Below, piece after piece: positions 41,773 through 50,515 of a stretch of 52,206 nt of DNA. Origin of the DNA: CAZLGM01 sp964623625 (GTDB lineage Bacteria; Desulfobacterota; Desulfobulbia; Desulfobulbales; Desulfocapsaceae); contig CAZUUJ010000023.1 of assembly GCA_964623625.1 (NCBI GenBank), positions 1 through 52,206 of the forward strand, given 5' to 3'. The notes below the pieces were generated by a model. That model made no database searches, was not told the origin of the DNA, and saw only the letters and a list, made by a program, of their open reading frames with translations. The translations under genes were made by a program, and so were the position numbers. Numbering within the stretch: the stretch's first letter is position 1; every line of letters begins with the position of its first letter.

Positions 41773-42017
41773 CCTGATTCTGTGAGCGCCCCGCAGGAAG
41801 TGCTCTTGGAGTGCATTCGATAGTACTGTAGCTTTGCTTGCTTTAAACGTATGATTATAGTGAACTATATCAAATGGTTAAATCATGCAAAGATGCAGTG
41901 CTAGCGGATGCCCCGAAGGGCGGAATAGTAGTTTGGGTTAAACCGGCATCATCTATCAATCCTGTATTATCTCAGTACACTGTTGGGAAAAATAGCAATC
42001 TCCTTCACGGATTCAGG
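41773..42017 (+). mobile_element. Miniature inverted-repeat element, full-length copy (245 bp)
   Basis: It starts CCTGATTCTGTGAGCG (41773) and ends TTCACGGATTCAGG (42017). The inner stem CTTTGC/GCAAAG keeps pairing where another copy has CTTTGT/ACAAAG. GCATTCGATAGT and GCTAGCGGATGCCCCGAAGGGCG are present. The right end lies 4 nt before the waaA start and supplies AGG as Shine-Dalgarno. Confidence 0.87.
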
Positions 42018-42021
42018 TTTC

Positions 42022-43296
42022 ATGCTTTTTCTTTATAACACTCTACAACTAATTTTCCTGGCGCTTTTTTGGCCGATCGTACTTTTTGTCATTCTTCTCA
42101 AAGAAAAATATCGGTCTCGAATGATCAAGCGGCTTGGATTTGGTCTTGCAGCCAAGATGCGCTCTTCCGAAAGGGGAAGCAAAAAGACGATATGGGTGCA
42201 TGCCCTTTCCGTTGGAGAAGTGACTTCAGCTGTGGTATTCGTTCAGGAGATACGCAAACAGATGACTGATGCTTTTATCGTATTGACCGTTTCGACGAAA
42301 AGCGGCTCCAGATTAGCCAACGAACTGCTCACAGACCAAGTCGATCTACAGTATGAGTCGCCTCTGGATCTCCTTCCTGTTGTCCGCTGGTTTGTAAAAA
42401 CCATCCGGCCAGACATTTTTATCCTGGTGGAAACCGATTTCTGGCCAAACCTTCTTTCTCATCTCAAAAAGCAGAATATCCCTCTTTTTCTGATCAATGG
42501 AAGAATATCCAGAAAATCTTTTTCAAATTACAGCCGTTTTGGTTTCTTTTTTCAACCGCTGTTTAACATATTTACCCGGCTCTGCATGCAGACAGGTACG
42601 GATAAAGAGAACATGAAACGCCTCGGTATCGATGAGGGCAAAATCCTCACGCTGGGCAACCTCAAATACGATACCCAGTCACCGTCATCGGAATTCGGTT
42701 TATCGCTTGATATAGGACTTGCTGAACAACGCCTTATCTGGATTTGCGGATCGACCCATCCAGGCGAGGAAGAAATCCTGCTGTCGGCTTATGTGCGTCT
42801 TAGAGAAAAACACCCTGAGCTTTTTCTCATTATTGCTCCGCGAGATATTGATAGAACTGAAGAAATCAAGCAACTCGGCCTTTCCAAGGGATTGAAAAGT
42901 ACTTCACGCTCACAGAAGCAACAAGTTGACGGCCACTATTTTCTGCTCGACACCATCGGTGAACTGGCAGCTTTTTACCATCTGGCAGACATCGGTTTTA
43001 TCGGCGGCAGCCTGGTTGACGAAGGAGGGCATAACCCCATTGAGGCGGCCCTTGCCAAGATTCCTGTCCTTTTTGGTCCCCATATGGAGGATTTTGAAGA
43101 AATCAGTTCCAACCTGGTATTGTCAGGTGGTGCTTTTGTGATCAATGATGAGGCAGAACTTGTAAAAGTCCTGGACACTCTACTTCAATCGGAGAGCAAC
43201 AGAAGAACATACGGCAAGCTTGGATATAACGATGTTCAACAGCAAAAAGGGGTTAGCAAGCGTCACCTTGACCTGATAACAGGTTATCTGAAGTAG
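42022..43296 (+). CDS. waaA: 3-deoxy-D-manno-octulosonic acid (Kdo) transferase
   Basis: A GT-B glycosyltransferase that adds Kdo to lipid A precursors at the inner membrane. From ATG 42022 (424 residues) it shows the membrane anchor (LIFLALFWPIVLFVILL), IWVHALSVGEVTSA, LVETDFWPNLL, LINGRIS, CGSTHPGEEE, and FIGGSLVDEGGHNPIEAA near the end. The frame is open from ATG 41983, but its first 13 codons are repeat-element sequence, and AGG with 4-nt spacing precedes ATG 42022. It proves an LPS outer membrane. comEC follows on the same strand. Confidence 0.95.
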   Translation: MLFLYNTLQLIFLALFWPIVLFVILLKEKYRSRMIKRLGFGLAAKMRSSERGSKKTIWVHALSVGEVTSAVVFVQEIRKQMTDAFIVLTVSTKSGSRLANELLTDQVDLQYESPLDLLPVVRWFVKTIRPDIFILVETDFWPNLLSHLKKQNIPLFLINGRISRKSFSNYSRFGFFFQPLFNIFTRLCMQTGTDKENMKRLGIDEGKILTLGNLKYDTQSPSSEFGLSLDIGLAEQRLIWICGSTHPGEEEILLSAYVRLREKHPELFLIIAPRDIDRTEEIKQLGLSKGLKSTSRSQKQQVDGHYFLLDTIGELAAFYHLADIGFIGGSLVDEGGHNPIEAALAKIPVLFGPHMEDFEEISSNLVLSGGAFVINDEAELVKVLDTLLQSESNRRTYGKLGYNDVQQQKGVSKRHLDLITGYLK

Positions 43297-43391
43297 GATG
43301 TCTAACCATCCGATCAACCGACCTGGCTGATCGGTAACATCATCGAACAACCGCAACCCCACATATACATCTTGGGTGTGGAATAATCCGT

Positions 43392-45845
43392 ATGCTCTTT
43401 CGCTCCTTACAACACTACTTATTGATAGCTGTTACATTTGCATTTGGTCTGGGAATTTACTTCTCTTCCCATACCGAACTTTTGCTGTCAAAGATCACAG
43501 TTATTCTTACTGCTATGGGATTGGCCGCTGCTGCTTTTCTCTGGCAAAATAAAACAGTGTTTTGTCACATTTTACTGCTGGCCCTGTTTTTTGTCCTTGG
43601 CTGGTTCAATGGTACTCTGAGCGCTCAGAAACCTGCCGACCCGACCGACATCAGCAACCAGACGACCAGCGGGGATGAGGTTGTCCTCACCGGATTTCTT
43701 CACGATCTTCCTGCGTACAATGGAGAAAAATCAACAGGTGTTATTAACATAAAATCCTTTCGCCGAAAAAACGACTCCCATTTCATCCCCGCATCCGGAC
43801 TTGTCAAGCTGACCTTACGACACAAATGGCCGACTGAAATTGCAGCCGGAGACAGAATCGCGGTCCGTGCTACTCTGTTCAAACCCGGAGGATATCGGAA
43901 TCCTGGAGGTTTTGATTACCAACAATTCCTTTTGGAAAAAAACATCCGGGTGACCGGCCGTATTATTTCTCCTCTCCATGTTGCACCAATCAACCACTTT
44001 AATACTTTTAGGGAGCGGTTTTTTTATTGGCCTCAAAGACTTCGAACCAAGATATCCAGGGCAATCGACAAATCTGTCCCAGAACGTTACGCCCCCCTTT
44101 ATAAAGCTGTTCTTATCGGAGACCGGTCGGCAGTCGATAACAAGATGCTGGAACTGTTTAAAACCGCTGGCTGCATGCATATTCTCGCTATTTCCGGCCT
44201 GCATATGGGAATCATCTCCGCCTTCCTATATTGTATCTTTTTCTGGCTGCTCACCCGCTCAGAATGGCTGATCATGCATATTTCAACAAGAAAAACAGCC
44301 GCCCTTCTCTGCTTTGCCCCCCTTATCCTGTATACGCTTATTGCCGGAGCCAATACACCCGTTGTTCGTTCCTTTCTTATGTCAGCGGTTGTCATTCTTT
44401 GTTTATGCGTAAACCGAAGAAAGCACCCTATTACCATAGTATCCCTGGCAGCTCTTATCATTCTCACCATTAACCCGCAGAGCCTGTTTGCAGCCTCTTT
44501 TCAACTCTCCTTTGCAGCAGTTACATCGATTATTGCTGCTCTACCGGTTTTCACCGAATACTACAACCAGACCGCGACTGCTGAAAGCCAACCGACATTT
44601 TTTCAAAAGTCCAAAAGCTGGCTGCTGTCAGCCTTGTTTATTTCACTTGCAGCAACAATCGGTGTTCTGCCTTTTCTCATTTACCATTTTAATCGTTTCT
44701 CACTCGTCGGCCCTCTTGCAAACCTGATCGTTGAGCCGCTAATCTGCTTTTGGAGCCTGATACTTGGTTTTCTGGGTATCGGATTTTTATCAGTCTCTGA
44801 GCCTGTTGCCCAATGGTTCTTTCAGCTTGGTTCCCTTGGCTTTGTTCCCGCAATCTCCACTCTTGAGGTGCTTGGCAGACTGCCGTTTGCCTCAATCTAT
44901 TTACCGACACCGCCAGCCTTTCTCTTGATGTTGTATGGGATTTCTTTTGTATCTATTGTTACAATACCAACCGGTAAGTTCTTAATAATCCGATTTGGAA
45001 TTTTTGCTCTTTTGCTTACTCTCTTTTTTATCCCGTCTTCCACTCTTTTTTCCGGATTGAATAACCGGTCGACAATCACCTATATTGACGTGGGACATGG
45101 CAGTTCAACTCTAGTCCAATTTCCTGGAAATACTGCCGTGCTAATCGACGGTGGAGCCATCACATCAAAAAGCTTCAACATAGGCGAACGGGTAATTGCT
45201 CCATATCTCTGGCATCAGGGTATCCGCCGATTGGAGGGGGTTATCATCACCCACTCTGATGGTGATCATTATAACGGTCTGTTTTTCATCCTTAAACATT
45301 TCAAACCACCAATCATCTGGACGAATCGGCTTAAAGATCAAGGAGACAGTTATGATGATTTATTGAAATTGGCAAAGGAAATTGGTACCGAAGTCCGAAT
45401 TCCCAAAGAAGGCCAGTTCCTCTTCAAAAAATCTTCAGCAAGCCTCTTCTGCCAGGCCCATCCACGAAAAAACAGTTTGGTTACAAATGACAGTGGTTTA
45501 ATCATCGGCTACCGCCATGATGGTTTTTCAGCCCTGTTTCCCGGAGATATCAGCAGCAGCGTTGAAAAACAACTGGTTGAAAAAGAGATGGTCCGGCAAG
45601 CCAACATCCTGCTTTCTCCTCATCATGGTTCAGCCACATCCAACTCAGTTCTTTTCCTCAAAACTATTCAACCAAAACTCCTTGTTGTTTCAAACAGGCG
45701 CAGGTATTCCGATTCCATCCACATGAAAAAATTGCATGACCGATGCAGGAAATTTAATATAGATATTGCCGCAACCGGAGAATCCGGCGCTATCATTGTG
45801 AAAACCGATGGGAAAGTCTTTGATTTAAAGCGTTTTATCGAGTAA
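43392..45845 (+). CDS. comEC: ComEC/Rec2 DNA-uptake channel protein
   Basis: The 817-residue inner-membrane protein has the three ComEC parts. A soluble N-terminal OB-type segment (about residues 90-205) is followed by the competence membrane domain with HILAISGLHMGIISAFLYCIFF and NPQSLFAASFQLSF, then a metallo-beta-lactamase domain with YIDVGHGSSTLVQFPG, VIITHSDGDHYNG and LLSPHHGSATS. It moves single-stranded DNA into the cytoplasm in natural transformation; the hydrolase domain is thought to degrade one strand. PilT and a PilZ protein nearby fit with type IV pilus-based uptake. It starts at ATG 43392. Confidence 0.95.
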   Translation: MLFRSLQHYLLIAVTFAFGLGIYFSSHTELLLSKITVILTAMGLAAAAFLWQNKTVFCHILLLALFFVLGWFNGTLSAQKPADPTDISNQTTSGDEVVLTGFLHDLPAYNGEKSTGVINIKSFRRKNDSHFIPASGLVKLTLRHKWPTEIAAGDRIAVRATLFKPGGYRNPGGFDYQQFLLEKNIRVTGRIISPLHVAPINHFNTFRERFFYWPQRLRTKISRAIDKSVPERYAPLYKAVLIGDRSAVDNKMLELFKTAGCMHILAISGLHMGIISAFLYCIFFWLLTRSEWLIMHISTRKTAALLCFAPLILYTLIAGANTPVVRSFLMSAVVILCLCVNRRKHPITIVSLAALIILTINPQSLFAASFQLSFAAVTSIIAALPVFTEYYNQTATAESQPTFFQKSKSWLLSALFISLAATIGVLPFLIYHFNRFSLVGPLANLIVEPLICFWSLILGFLGIGFLSVSEPVAQWFFQLGSLGFVPAISTLEVLGRLPFASIYLPTPPAFLLMLYGISFVSIVTIPTGKFLIIRFGIFALLLTLFFIPSSTLFSGLNNRSTITYIDVGHGSSTLVQFPGNTAVLIDGGAITSKSFNIGERVIAPYLWHQGIRRLEGVIITHSDGDHYNGLFFILKHFKPPIIWTNRLKDQGDSYDDLLKLAKEIGTEVRIPKEGQFLFKKSSASLFCQAHPRKNSLVTNDSGLIIGYRHDGFSALFPGDISSSVEKQLVEKEMVRQANILLSPHHGSATSNSVLFLKTIQPKLLVVSNRRRYSDSIHMKKLHDRCRKFNIDIAATGESGAIIVKTDGKVFDLKRFIE

Positions 45846-45927
45846 TAGTTACGCTTTACTTGACTCGAAGGTATTAACAACAACTAAGACTTCAGTGTTT
45901 GCATTCTCAAAGCCTGAGGGATAAAAA

Positions 45928-46503
45928 GTGGTTCTCTATACAGCTCAACAAACATGTCCGACATGCCACAGTGACAACTACGTGGAGCTGCTGCGAAAAC
46001 CATGGATGCATGTAGTTCCGAAAGCCAAATATCTTCACTGTAAGGATTGCCATAGAGATTTTGTCTCCATCAGTCCCATCACCCTGGCGAACGAACGGCG
46101 CAAGCATGACCGGTACACGGTTCATCACTGTTTACTTGTTAAATTAAGGACAAAAATGCTTCAGTTCGGTCGAATATCGGACATCCATCTCAACGGTATC
46201 AGGTTCAGCTACGATAAAGAGATCCAGGAAATAGATACCTCTACGCTTGAAATCGATATCTTAAACTGCTTCAATGGAAGGTCACTCGATCGAATCAGGT
46301 TGACCATAGTCCAGGAGACAATCAGGGAGTTTCCCGTTGCCACCGATCGGATACTCCGATTAAACGATGTGAACGGTTATTTCAAAAAGCTGACCCATGC
46401 TCAGAAGAAATACCTGCAGAATTATCTCAAAGCCTACAAACAGGCAACTATACAGAAAGCAACCCCAAAAAAGGCCGCGAAATCAGGGAACAATGGTCAG
46501 TAA
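45928..46503 (+). CDS. PilZ-domain protein with N-terminal zinc-ribbon
   Basis: The first 50 residues carry two CxxC pairs (CPTCHSD and CKDCHRD), a zinc-ribbon. A PilZ domain follows with RRKHDRYTVHH (RxxxR) and ISDIHLNGIRFSY (D/NxSxxG-like, with the Ser replaced by His-Leu), so c-di-GMP binding is plausible but weakened. The tail is basic. It starts GTG 45928 or near. It lies between comEC and pilT and may regulate pilus or surface functions. Confidence 0.72.
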   Translation: MVLYTAQQTCPTCHSDNYVELLRKPWMHVVPKAKYLHCKDCHRDFVSISPITLANERRKHDRYTVHHCLLVKLRTKMLQFGRISDIHLNGIRFSYDKEIQEIDTSTLEIDILNCFNGRSLDRIRLTIVQETIREFPVATDRILRLNDVNGYFKKLTHAQKKYLQNYLKAYKQATIQKATPKKAAKSGNNGQ

Positions 46504-46519
46504 CAAAGGCAATGAGGTT

Positions 46520-47602
46520 TCAGACTTCGGTAAAATCAGACGGCGGTCTGCGTAGATGCTTGACAAACCTGGCTTTTTCGACACAGTTTGAGTAGGCGTC
46601 ATCAGAGCTGATCATTTTTCGGTCAAGATACTCCATGATCGCGTCATCAAGGGTCTGCATGCCGTACTTCTTCCCTGTCTGCATGGCCGACACAATCTGG
46701 TAGGTCTTGGCTTCCCGTATAAGATTTCGGACGCCCGGAGTGGCGATAAGAATTTCTAAAGCGGCACATCTCCCCTTAATATCTCTTCTCTTAAACAGGG
46801 TCTGGGAAACGACTGCCCGCAACGAATCGGCCAGAGTAGAACGGACCTGGGCCTGCTGATTTGCCGGAAACATTTCTATGGCACGGTCCACGGTTTTCAT
46901 GGCATTGATGGTATGCAGCGTCCCAAAAACCAGATGGCCGGTCATGGCTGCTTCCATGGCCAATGACATGGTTTCCAGATCACGCATCTCACCGACCATG
47001 ATAATGTCGGGATCTTCACGGAGAGCCGCCCGCAAAGCAGCAGCGAAGGTCTTGGTGTGCTGGCCTATTTCACGATGATTAATGACGCATTTCTGACTTC
47101 GATGGACAAACTCTATTGGATCCTCGATGGTCAGGATGTGGTCTTGCCTGTTTCTGTTTGCCTCATCTATGATTGCGGCCAGAGTTGTCGATTTACCCGA
47201 CCCGGTTGGTCCGGTTACCAGTACAAGACCTTTGGGCAAATAGGCCAGCCGTGGAATAACCGAAGGTAGACCAAGTTGCTCGCAGGTCAAAATATCACTT
47301 GGGATTTCTCGAAATACGGCGCCAATGCCATTTTTCTGACGGAAAAAATTGCAGCGGTATCTGGCAAGACCCGGAATCTCATAGCCAAAATCCATATCAC
47401 CGGTCTCTTCAAACTCTTTGATCTTGTTCTCAGGACAAATTTCATAGAGCATGGCTTTGAGCTCATCATCTAAGAGCCGTTTGAACTTGACCCGCTCGAG
47501 ATCACCGCGAATACGAAGAACCGGCTGTTGGCTCGCGACCATATGAAGATCAGAAGCCCCCTCATCATTCATCAGCTTAAAGAAAGCATCGATCTGCGCC
47601 AT
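46520..47602 (-). CDS. pilT: Type IV pilus retraction ATPase PilT-type
   Basis: A 360-residue hexameric secretion ATPase that drives pilus retraction. It shows the N-terminal PAS-like domain (MNDEGASDLHMVASQQPVLRI), Walker A GPTGSGKSTTLAAIID, Asp box LTIEDPIEF, ALREDPDIIMVGEMRDLET (Walker B), MTGHLVFGTLHT and the C-terminal PilT region, which here lacks the classic AIRNLIRE but has GVRNLIREAKTYQI. PilU is a close alternative. It follows the LOG gene in the same direction, at the end of the selA unit. Confidence 0.93.
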   Translation of the reverse strand: MAQIDAFFKLMNDEGASDLHMVASQQPVLRIRGDLERVKFKRLLDDELKAMLYEICPENKIKEFEETGDMDFGYEIPGLARYRCNFFRQKNGIGAVFREIPSDILTCEQLGLPSVIPRLAYLPKGLVLVTGPTGSGKSTTLAAIIDEANRNRQDHILTIEDPIEFVHRSQKCVINHREIGQHTKTFAAALRAALREDPDIIMVGEMRDLETMSLAMEAAMTGHLVFGTLHTINAMKTVDRAIEMFPANQQAQVRSTLADSLRAVVSQTLFKRRDIKGRCAALEILIATPGVRNLIREAKTYQIVSAMQTGKKYGMQTLDDAIMEYLDRKMISSDDAYSNCVEKARFVKHLRRPPSDFTEV

Positions 47603-47658
47603 ATCATTTCCTCTTTATCATCAATATCACATGTATGCAGTGAGAACAGGACGGCTTT

Positions 47659-48345
47659 TTAAATAACAACAGTTTTTCTAATCATCTTCACTACATCATC
47701 AATATCATCGAGTAGCTCGAAGAGGTACAGGTCCTCTTCGTCGATAGTTTCGTTTTTCAGGAACTGCTCTTTAATCCAATCGATCAGCCCACCCCAGAAT
47801 TCTTTACCGACCAGAATAACCGGAAACGGCTTTACCCTCCTGGTTTGAATAAGTGTCAGCGACTCAAACAGTTCATCCATGGAACCAAATCCGCCAGGCA
47901 TACAGATGAATGCCATAGAATATTTCATCAGCATGACTTTACGGACAAAGAAATAAGTAAAATCAAGGGGAAGATTGGTATATTTATTCGGCTCCTGCTC
48001 ATGGGGAAGATCGATATTGAGACCGATTGAAAGCCCTCCGGCTTCAAAGGCGCCTTTGTTGGCCGCCTCCATAATACCCGGTCCGCCACCCGTGACGATA
48101 GAGTAGCCAAGCTCTGCAAGTTTTGCCGATATGGTCTCTGCCAGTTGATAATAGTGGGAGTCGGCCTGGGTTCTTGCTGAACCATAAATGGTAATAGCCG
48201 GTGCCTGCACCGCCGACATGGCCTCAAAGCCGGAAACAAATTCCGACATGATCCTGAACATACGCCAGGAATCTCCTATCATATCATTATCCAAACAATA
48301 ACCTGACTCAATCTTGAAATCCCCATGTTGAATAAATCGTCGCAT
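47659..48345 (-). CDS. LOG-family (Rossmann-fold nucleotide hydrolase) protein, 228 aa
   Basis: The SLOG/lysine-decarboxylase-like pattern is seen in YGSARTQADSHYYQLAE, IVTGGGPGIMEAANKGAFEAGG and the catalytic PGGFGSMDELFE (usual PGGxGTxxE). Relatives hydrolyse the N-glycosidic bond of AMP or cytokinin riboside phosphates (TIGR00730); in bacteria most act on nucleotide monophosphates or have unknown roles. It lies 12 nt downstream of the TPR gene and 56 nt before pilT, in a common transcript with selA. Confidence 0.88.
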   Translation of the reverse strand: MRRFIQHGDFKIESGYCLDNDMIGDSWRMFRIMSEFVSGFEAMSAVQAPAITIYGSARTQADSHYYQLAETISAKLAELGYSIVTGGGPGIMEAANKGAFEAGGLSIGLNIDLPHEQEPNKYTNLPLDFTYFFVRKVMLMKYSMAFICMPGGFGSMDELFESLTLIQTRRVKPFPVILVGKEFWGGLIDWIKEQFLKNETIDEEDLYLFELLDDIDDVVKMIRKTVVI

Positions 48346-48357
48346 ACTCTTTCCTAT

Positions 48358-50514
48358 TTAACATTTTTCCAGATAATAACGTGCCTGGTCAATCAGGGCA
48401 GGATCAACGTCGTCATCGATTACTAACTTTTCAAACCACTTTGCAGCCCGTTTCTTCTTACCCTGACTTAGATATGACATCCCCATCTGCAAACGAGCTT
48501 GATCTTTTATCGTTTCATTTCTCAAACAGGGGCGCAATTCTCTGATACCCTCATCATACCGTTTGAGATGAATAAGAACCATTGACAACCGTAGCCTGAA
48601 CACAATGTTGTCAGGTTCCAGTTCAACCGATTTGCGGCATAGCGAAAGGGCTATATCATCACCCTCATTTTCTTCCAGGTAGAGTAGTCCAAGGAGGCTC
48701 ATCGCTTTGGAATCAAATTCATTTTTATGAACAGCCCGCTGCAGCCAGGTCTTGGCATCCTCTTTCTCTTGCAAACCGTAGCACGACTCCCCGAGCAGCC
48801 GCAAAACACGATCCCTGCTTGAGTTATCATCGTTTTCGCTGTACCAGGACAGCAGGATTTCTTTTGCCTTTTTATGGTTCCCGGTCCGGCAATACAGCCT
48901 GCCTAAACGAAACAGCAGGTCCTGTTTGCTCTCCTCACTATCCTTGTCAATCGAATACACAGCGAGGGCTTTTTCAAAACAATCAATGATATCCCGGTCT
49001 TCACCTTTTAGTTCCAGCGCCAAACCCAGATTGTACAGTGCCATATAATTCTCAGGCTCGACAATCAAGGCGTGTTTAAAACTCTCCACGGCAAGTTTAT
49101 GTTTTGTCAAAATACCGTAAGTGACCCCAAGACAATTCAACAGATTGACATCGGTATGACAACAGACAAAACCGCGTTTGTATTCTTTAAGGGCCATCAC
49201 CATATCACCTTCACCGAAATAGCTGTCACCGCTGATGGTCAAACTGATATGATCGAAAACCGTAGCCGTGCCTGGTCCAAAGAAGGCACCATGAGCGAGG
49301 GCTTTGCGACAGTTTTCCACGAGTTCATATTTCTTAAAATCAACATAAGGATAACAGCTGATTCCGGCTGAAACCGACTGTACTCTCCCACTGTCCTCAT
49401 CCAATTTCTGCAGAACATTTTGTGTCCACGATACGGCTTCACTGTCAGAACAACCAGGGAGCAGTATGTAAATATCGCCCTCCCCTTCAACTATCATATT
49501 CGGATCTGTAACCGAATACAGACTTTCAATCATAGCGATAAGATCCGGATGGTCCTGTTGAAACTGTACGAGGGCAAAGGAATCGAGTTTTTTCCATTTA
49601 GTCTGCAACCGCTTGACGATTTTTTTTGATCGTGCCTGCTGCAATTGCCGGCTTTCATAAAGACTTGGGAAATGGTTATACAGAGAAAACGGTCCTCGAA
49701 TACGGGAGGTTTTCAAGGCCGTCCAGCCACCATCCAGCAACTGCTGTCGTCTCTTTAAAGGATCGATTTCTTCCATCACAACCTCACCCGCCCGACAACA
49801 GCCGATATGAACCTTTTTGAAGTTTTCACGTCTGAGAAAGGCGAGAAGAGAAGTCCCAAACCTTGAGCCGAATTCCTTTTCAGGGTGGAGGCAAACAAGA
49901 CAGTAAACAAGATGCCCAAGGTGATGAACCGGAAACCGGTTTTCGGAAAAAATCGAAAGCAGAGTCGCGCTTTTCCTTGCCGAAAGCATTGAGTCAAGCG
50001 CTGTTTTTTTATATGGATGGAGTTCGATAAAGATCAAATGGAGGTCATTATAATCCTTGATTGATTCAAGCAATGTATAGAGACTGACTACGTTAAAACA
50101 ACCTGTTTCAAGATCGATCCGGGCATGCCTGACCAGATTAAAACGATCATTAAGCTCATCACGGATTTCCACCAACCAGTCATCCCCAACATTTTTAATA
50201 AGAACAGGGTCCACACCGGTAATAATCGCACAGACCACAGATCCAATTTCTAACGGAAACGGGATAATCAAACATTCATCTCCGGCAGTCGATGCGGTAG
50301 AGGTTTCCATGACCTGTTCAAGTGTATTCTTTATCTCTTTTATATGTTCTGTTTCCTGTGAAAAGATACTGTCTTGATCGAAATCAGAAGAGAAATACAC
50401 TTGCTTTGCGGTAGGGATTTTCTCTTTAATAAGATGGGCAAAAGAAGAACGAAAACGGACAAAATCTTCTTTGCTCAAATGAAAATCATATAATGCTGAA
50501 GGGAAATGATGCAT
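48358..50514 (-). CDS. Degenerate GGDEF-type protein with C-terminal TPR repeats, 718 aa
   Basis: The N-terminal 250 residues are unassigned. Residues about 250-420 resemble a diguanylate-cyclase fold: the conserved end VSAGISCYPYVDFKKYELVENCRKALAHG is close to the usual VSxGIAxY...ADxALYxAK, but the GGDEF signature loop is absent (GEGDIYILLPG fills its place), so no cyclase activity is expected. The remaining 300 residues hold about seven to eight tetratricopeptide repeats (for example YMALYNLGLALELKGEDRDII). It starts one base after selA and is followed 12 nt later by the LOG gene. A signalling scaffold is a reasonable guess. Confidence 0.65.
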   Translation of the reverse strand: MHHFPSALYDFHLSKEDFVRFRSSFAHLIKEKIPTAKQVYFSSDFDQDSIFSQETEHIKEIKNTLEQVMETSTASTAGDECLIIPFPLEIGSVVCAIITGVDPVLIKNVGDDWLVEIRDELNDRFNLVRHARIDLETGCFNVVSLYTLLESIKDYNDLHLIFIELHPYKKTALDSMLSARKSATLLSIFSENRFPVHHLGHLVYCLVCLHPEKEFGSRFGTSLLAFLRRENFKKVHIGCCRAGEVVMEEIDPLKRRQQLLDGGWTALKTSRIRGPFSLYNHFPSLYESRQLQQARSKKIVKRLQTKWKKLDSFALVQFQQDHPDLIAMIESLYSVTDPNMIVEGEGDIYILLPGCSDSEAVSWTQNVLQKLDEDSGRVQSVSAGISCYPYVDFKKYELVENCRKALAHGAFFGPGTATVFDHISLTISGDSYFGEGDMVMALKEYKRGFVCCHTDVNLLNCLGVTYGILTKHKLAVESFKHALIVEPENYMALYNLGLALELKGEDRDIIDCFEKALAVYSIDKDSEESKQDLLFRLGRLYCRTGNHKKAKEILLSWYSENDDNSSRDRVLRLLGESCYGLQEKEDAKTWLQRAVHKNEFDSKAMSLLGLLYLEENEGDDIALSLCRKSVELEPDNIVFRLRLSMVLIHLKRYDEGIRELRPCLRNETIKDQARLQMGMSYLSQGKKKRAAKWFEKLVIDDDVDPALIDQARYYLEKC

Positions 50515-50515
50515 T

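Noticed and set aside
41983..42021. Longer N-terminus for waaA
   Set aside because: These 13 codons are the end of the repeat element; the membrane anchor begins at ATG 42022.
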